Of a DNA stretch of 64,000 nucleotides, positions 60,792-64,000 are shown one piece after another. The notes under the pieces are model-generated. The model was not told the DNA's origin, did not search any database, and saw nothing but the letters and a program-made list of their open reading frames with translations. The first letter of the stretch is position 1, and every line of letters begins with the position of its first letter. Location of the stretch: assembly GCF_001625595.1 (NCBI RefSeq), contig NZ_AUXT01000210.1, positions 25,357-89,356 on the forward strand, written 5' to 3'. The translations under genes and the position numbers were made by a program. This stretch comes from Pseudoalteromonas luteoviolacea NCIMB 1942 (lineage in GTDB: Bacteria > Pseudomonadota > Gammaproteobacteria > Enterobacterales > Alteromonadaceae).

Positions 60792-62348
60792 ATGTTTAAT
60801 CTTTTAGGCAAAGCGCCAAGCTCTGCTAAAAACGACGTGTTGTCAGGGTTAACCGTTGCATTGGCATTGGTACCTGAAGCTGTCGCTTTCGCATTTGTTG
60901 CACAAGTCGATCCATTGGTTGGTCTTTATGCAGCATTCATCGTTGGACTTATCACGTCAATATTTGGTGGTCGTCCAGGCATGATTTCAGGTGCTACCGG
61001 TGCACTTGCAGTAGTTATGGTAAGCCTTGTGGTTGAACATGGGGTCGAATACCTCTTTGCTACGGTATTATTAATGGGTATATTGCAAATTTTGGCAGGT
61101 ATCTTTAAGTTGGGTAAGTTTATCCGAATGGTGCCTCACCCAGTAATGCTTGGTTTTGTTAATGGCCTAGCTATTGTGATTTTCTTAGCGCAACTAGACC
61201 AATTCAAAGTAATGGGGGAGTCTGGCACACTTCAGTGGATGCAAGGCTCTGCGCTATACATCATGGTGGGTTTGGTTGCTTTGACAATGGGAATTATTCA
61301 CTTGTTACCTAAGCTTACCACTGCAATTCCTTCAAGCCTTGCGGCAATTTTAGTGGTATCAGGTATCGTAATCGGTTTAGATCTAGATGCGCGAAATGTA
61401 CTTGATTATCTAAAAGATATGAGTGGTAATTCTGATGCGACGATTGCCGGTGGCTTCCCTGTTTTCCATATTCCTGAAGTACCTTGGAATTTAGAAACAT
61501 TTAAAATTATATTCCCATATGCACTTATTCTAGCTGCAATCGGCTTAATTGAATCATTACTTACTCTAACGCTTATTGATGAAATTACAGAAACGCGCGG
61601 TAACAGTAACCGTGAGTGTGTTGGTCAGGGTGCTGCAAATATCACATGTGGTGTATTCGGTGCGATGGGTGGCTGTGCGATGATCGGCCAGTCAATGATC
61701 AATATAAACTCTGGTGGACGTAGCAGATTGTCGGGTATCACGGCTGCGCTATTATTACTTGGTTTTATCTTGTTTGCAGCTAATTTAATCGAAATGATAC
61801 CTCTGGCAGCGCTAGTGGGTGTTATGTTCATGGTTGTACTAGGTACCTTTGAATGGTCTAGCTTCCGCTTAATGAAGCGTATCCCTAAAAGTGATGCGTT
61901 TGTAATTGTGCTTGTTTCAGGTGTGACTGTAATTACAGATTTAGCCATTGCTGTATGTGTTGGTGTAATCGTGTCTGCTCTTGTATTTGCTTGGGAGCAT
62001 GCAAAGCATATCTATACCAGTAATTACATAGATGAAGAAGGCTCAAAAGTGTATGAACTTCATGGTCCACTGTTCTTTGGTTCAGTTAAAAACTTCGCCG
62101 AGCTGTTTGATATCGCAAATGATCCGGATGATGTTATCGTCGAGTTCAAATACAGCCGTGTGGCAGATCACAGTGCTATCGAAGCGATTGATGCTTTAGC
62201 TGAAAAGTATACTAAAGCAGGCAAAACACTTCACTTGCGTCACTTAAGCCAAGACTGCAAGCATTTACTAGACAAAGCGTGTGACTTAGTAGAAGTAAAC
62301 GTGATCGAAGATCCAAAATACAAAGTTGCTTCGGATGAGCTAGCTTAA
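60792..62348 (+). CDS. SulP family anion transporter with STAS domain
   Basis: A 518-residue protein. About 12-14 membrane segments contain GLTVALALVPEAVAFAFVAQ, ATGALAVVMVSLV and GQGAANITCGVFGAMGGCAMIGQS, which are typical of SulP. The STAS domain covers about residues 420-518. SulP members carry sulfate, bicarbonate or organic anions; a marine bicarbonate role is possible but unproven. GGGGATATAA precedes the ATG. Its terminator has been split by the second IS copy, which begins 31 bases after the stop. Confidence 0.9.
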   Translation: MFNLLGKAPSSAKNDVLSGLTVALALVPEAVAFAFVAQVDPLVGLYAAFIVGLITSIFGGRPGMISGATGALAVVMVSLVVEHGVEYLFATVLLMGILQILAGIFKLGKFIRMVPHPVMLGFVNGLAIVIFLAQLDQFKVMGESGTLQWMQGSALYIMVGLVALTMGIIHLLPKLTTAIPSSLAAILVVSGIVIGLDLDARNVLDYLKDMSGNSDATIAGGFPVFHIPEVPWNLETFKIIFPYALILAAIGLIESLLTLTLIDEITETRGNSNRECVGQGAANITCGVFGAMGGCAMIGQSMININSGGRSRLSGITAALLLLGFILFAANLIEMIPLAALVGVMFMVVLGTFEWSSFRLMKRIPKSDAFVIVLVSGVTVITDLAIAVCVGVIVSALVFAWEHAKHIYTSNYIDEEGSKVYELHGPLFFGSVKNFAELFDIANDPDDVIVEFKYSRVADHSAIEAIDALAEKYTKAGKTLHLRHLSQDCKHLLDKACDLVEVNVIEDPKYKVASDELA

Positions 62349-62368
62349 ATTTGTTTTGATGGAAAGCC

Positions 62369-62379
62369 CGCTAAATGCG
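62369..62379. repeat. Target site duplication of right IS copy (partner 63358-63368)
   Basis: CGCTAAATGCG precedes the element and CGCCAAATGCG follows it, matching at 10 of 11 positions. Removing the IS and one copy restores AAAGCCCGC-TAAAT-GCGGGCTTTTTT, a perfect Rho-independent terminator for sulP. Confidence 0.85.
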
Positions 62380-62388
62380 CAATGCTGT

Positions 62389-63325
62389 TCACTTTAGAGG
62401 AGCAGCTTTGCGATTAAAAGGGTAACGGCTTTTATTCATATCAACGACCCTAGGTCTACTTGGCCTAGGGCGTTTTTCTTTAAAAAATTGACATGCATAT
62501 TTGATGCTTATCTCGTTCGGTGACCTTTTGTGTGATACTGCTGTTAAGCTCGCTTCTCTCCTGACTAAGTTATACCCCAATATCAACCCTCACAACTTTT
62601 AATACACAAGCTCAACTGTCTTACTCCTTAGCGTAATCGCATTATGTTGCATGGATGATTTTATATCGTGGTAACTCAGCTCTATTTCCGAGCGTTCATG
62701 ATATAAGTTGGCTATGTCGTTCGCGCTAAATTTATCTCTAGGCAGTGAGGTAAAGACGGTTTTATCTTTTCCGTCAAGTTGATACGTAACCGCTCTAACT
62801 TGCCACTTCTCTGGTAAATCCGGATTTTTCTTTCTGGCCTGTGGGGATACATTCATTTCGATAAGCTTGTCGTTACTGTCATGTTCATCAAGCAAGGTGC
62901 ATTTCAGGCCTTTACGAGCAGGTATCAGCCAGCGGCAATTATCTCCCAGTGGGTTGATAAAAAGTATAAATCTGCGCCATAGAACCCTTTATCTAATAGT
63001 GTCACTGAGTTATCTGGCAGTTGCTCCATGAAACTCTTGGCTAACGGGATTTCGCCTTTGCGATAAGGACTAATAGCGCCATCGACGATAACATGAGAGC
63101 GTACATTAATGAGTGTGACTAATCGAAGCTCTGGAAAGGGGTTTTGTCTATTTGTGCTTGTATTACCACTGCCAAAATGCGCTCTTAACTCATCATTGTC
63201 ATGTGTTCTGAATAGAGCACCATCAACAGCGAATACTTGTAGTCCATTCTAGCTATTTTGTGGGTAACGTTCTCATCCCCATTTATGGCTACATTGCTTA
63301 AAAAGCCATGACCTTTTGGATTGAT
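62389..63325 (-). pseudogene. IS4-family transposase remnant
   Basis: Three broken frames are recognisable. They are a DDE part encoding a damaged VFAVDGALFRT-like region (about 63190-63250) and LLDKG (about 62990), then 62599-62895, which contains YHERSEIELSYHDIK with YREK spacing. The C-terminal piece is 62389-62586. A stop splits LVY from the C-terminal piece. The N-terminal domain is deleted. The end TGA (62389-62391) lies in the terminal repeat, as in the left copy. Confidence 0.85.
62448..62481 (+). terminator. Inward-facing terminator at the IS end next to sulP
   Basis: CCCTAGG (62448-62454) pairs with CCTAGGG (62464-62470) and is followed by CGTTTTTCTTT on the plus strand. It lies 68 bases inside the element and would stop sulP transcripts now that the native terminator is split. 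Confidence 0.6.
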
Positions 63326-63380
63326 CAACTGAACATTTTCTTAATAGATCAGCATTGCGCCAAATGCGGGCTTTTTTGTG

Positions 63381-63401
63381 CTTTAGTGCCAAGCACTAAA
63401 G
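63381..63401. repeat. Short perfect palindrome upstream of the cupin gene
   Basis: CTTTAGTGC (63381-63389) and GCACTAAAG (63393-63401) flank CAA. It lies just past the right half of the former sulP terminator and 110 bases before the cupin gene. It could be an operator or a second terminator hairpin. The rest of the 63369-63510 gap shows only A/T-rich promoter-like DNA. Confidence 0.45.
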
Positions 63402-63510
63402 GGGTTAGCTTAGAAATAATATATTTGGATTTTTTTTCTTTAAGCTATAGCTTATTTATATTCGCTTGATTAAGGTGAACTCAAAATACATCAAGAAGTG
63501 AAAATTCAAT

Positions 63511-63927
63511 ATGAAAACAATCTCAGCGGCCATGATTTTGGCATCGGTGTTATTTTGTCATCAATCTGCTGCACAAGAAAAGCAAGTGAGCGTAAAAACG
63601 TTGGTAAAAACCAGTCAAAGTTGGGACGGCTCTTCTTTGCCGAATTACCCATCGGGCACGCCAGAAATAACCGTTCTCGATATTAATATACCCGCAGGGA
63701 CAACGCTTCCACTTCACTTTCACCCTGTGATTAATGCTGGTGTCGTACTTCGTGGACACCTTAAAGTTACAAAGCCAAATGGCGAGGTTTTGATGTTAAA
63801 AGCTGGAGAGCCGATCGTTGAATTGGTAAATAAGGTTCATACGGGAAAGGCATTAGGCGAAGATGATGTGAGGATCATTGTGTTCTATGCTGGCGAAAAA
63901 GGCAAAGCCATTACAGTTAAAAAGTAG
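63511..63927 (+). CDS. Exported small cupin-domain protein
   Basis: A 138-residue protein with signal peptide MKTISAAMILASVLFCHQSAAQ (cleavage likely after SAA or AAQ). A single cupin fold follows: PLHFHPVINAGVVLRGHLKV is motif 1 with two metal-type His residues, and PIVELVNKVHTG holds a motif 2 His. The reaction is unknown; a metal-binding periplasmic cupin is the limit of what can be said. TATGAAAACA marks the start, with AAGTGAAAATTCAAT upstream. A hairpin follows the stop. Confidence 0.82.
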   Translation: MKTISAAMILASVLFCHQSAAQEKQVSVKTLVKTSQSWDGSSLPNYPSGTPEITVLDINIPAGTTLPLHFHPVINAGVVLRGHLKVTKPNGEVLMLKAGEPIVELVNKVHTGKALGEDDVRIIVFYAGEKGKAITVKK

Positions 63928-63933
63928 CAAAAT

Positions 63934-63969
63934 ACTAGGTTAGTTTAGATTAAGGCAAACTAACCTAGT
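63934..63969 (+). terminator. Hairpin after the cupin gene
   Basis: ACTAGGTTAGTTT (63934-63946) pairs perfectly with AAACTAACCTAGT (63957-63969), a 13-pair stem. The tract after it (GCAATTTAAAC) is not a clean T run. Confidence 0.55.
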
Positions 63970-64000
63970 GCAATTTAAACGAGGGCGTTCAAAATTCTGT

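Larger units (their letters stand above)
62380..63357 (-). mobile_element. Degenerate IS4-family insertion sequence, right copy (978 bp)
   Basis: The ends are CAATGCTGTTCACTTTAG at 62380 inward and CAATGCTGATCTATTAAG read inward from 63357, nearly the same as those of the copy at 4983-6427. This copy has lost about 378 bases after its left end (equivalent to left-copy 5034-5412) and about 88 near the transposase 3' end. The first loss removed the sense-strand terminator and the transposase N-terminal domain. It lies opposite to sulP and inverted relative to the other copy. Confidence 0.88.

Noticed and set aside
1..64000. tRNA genes, rRNA genes and CRISPR arrays
   Set aside because: None recognised by eye; no regular direct repeats with spacers and no cloverleaf-like GTTCRA motifs in the gaps.

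Overview
The window is a stretch of chromosome from a marine gammaproteobacterium, most probably Pseudoalteromonas or a close relative. This rests on low GC by eye, the gene order comEC-msbA-lpxK-ycaR-kdsB and thrS-infC-rpmI-rplT, NhaD, MksBEF, a DUF3466 protein behind uup, and a degenerate IS4-family element in two copies. Nearly all the DNA is coding. I saw no tRNA, rRNA, CRISPR array or prophage. Everything here was read by eye; no search or folding program was run.

Layout. 1-4962: 3' part of rlmKL, a small glutaredoxin-like gene, uup, and an exported DUF3466 protein. 4983-6427: decayed IS4-family element. 6490-14416: DUF2062 membrane protein (minus strand), then a plus-strand run comEC, msbA, lpxK, ycaR, kdsB, an RluA-like pseudouridine synthase and tcdA, serving DNA uptake, lipid A/KDO supply and tRNA modification. 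14439-16745 (minus): csdE, csdA and a DUF4136 lipoprotein; CsdA/CsdE are the sulfur-transfer partners of TcdA (CsdL). 16860-21465 (minus): the condensin operon mksF-mksE-mksB. 21624-26748 (plus): nhaD, a lysine riboswitch with lysC, a DUF924 gene, and an SNF-type sodium symporter. 26812-30860 (minus): D-lactate dehydrogenase overlapping a glutathione peroxidase, a 3-hydroxyisobutyrate dehydrogenase-family gene, and a DAACS symporter. 31038-42177 (plus): a 1533-residue Ig-repeat lipoprotein, topA, and an S33 peptidase in an operon with a NatAB-type ABC exporter. 42242-49598: a TPR-GGDEF protein, the RND pump acrAB and its divergent TetR regulator with three evenly spaced operators. 49582-53088 (minus): an ABC exporter gene broken by one stop codon, a DUF3010 gene and an endonuclease/exonuclease/phosphatase protein. 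53321-56644 (plus): thrS-infC-rpmI-rplT. 56766-62348: SDR oxidoreductase (minus), then M14 peptidase, metallo-hydrolase, Lrp/AsnC regulator and SulP transporter. 62380-63357: second IS copy, inverted relative to the first. 63511-63927: exported cupin protein.

Most notable. Both IS copies sit inside what would be a Rho-independent terminator once the IS and one target duplication are removed (after the DUF3466 gene and after sulP). In both cases the target duplication spans the hairpin loop. The element also carries its own inward-facing terminators near both ends. This suggests a transposon lineage that targets terminators and replaces what it breaks. Also worth attention: three operators spaced 33 and 32 bp apart at acrA/tetR, an ABC exporter interrupted only by a TAA codon, MksBEF without the MksG nuclease, a lysine riboswitch that appears to hide the lysC ribosome site, and the AUU start of infC.
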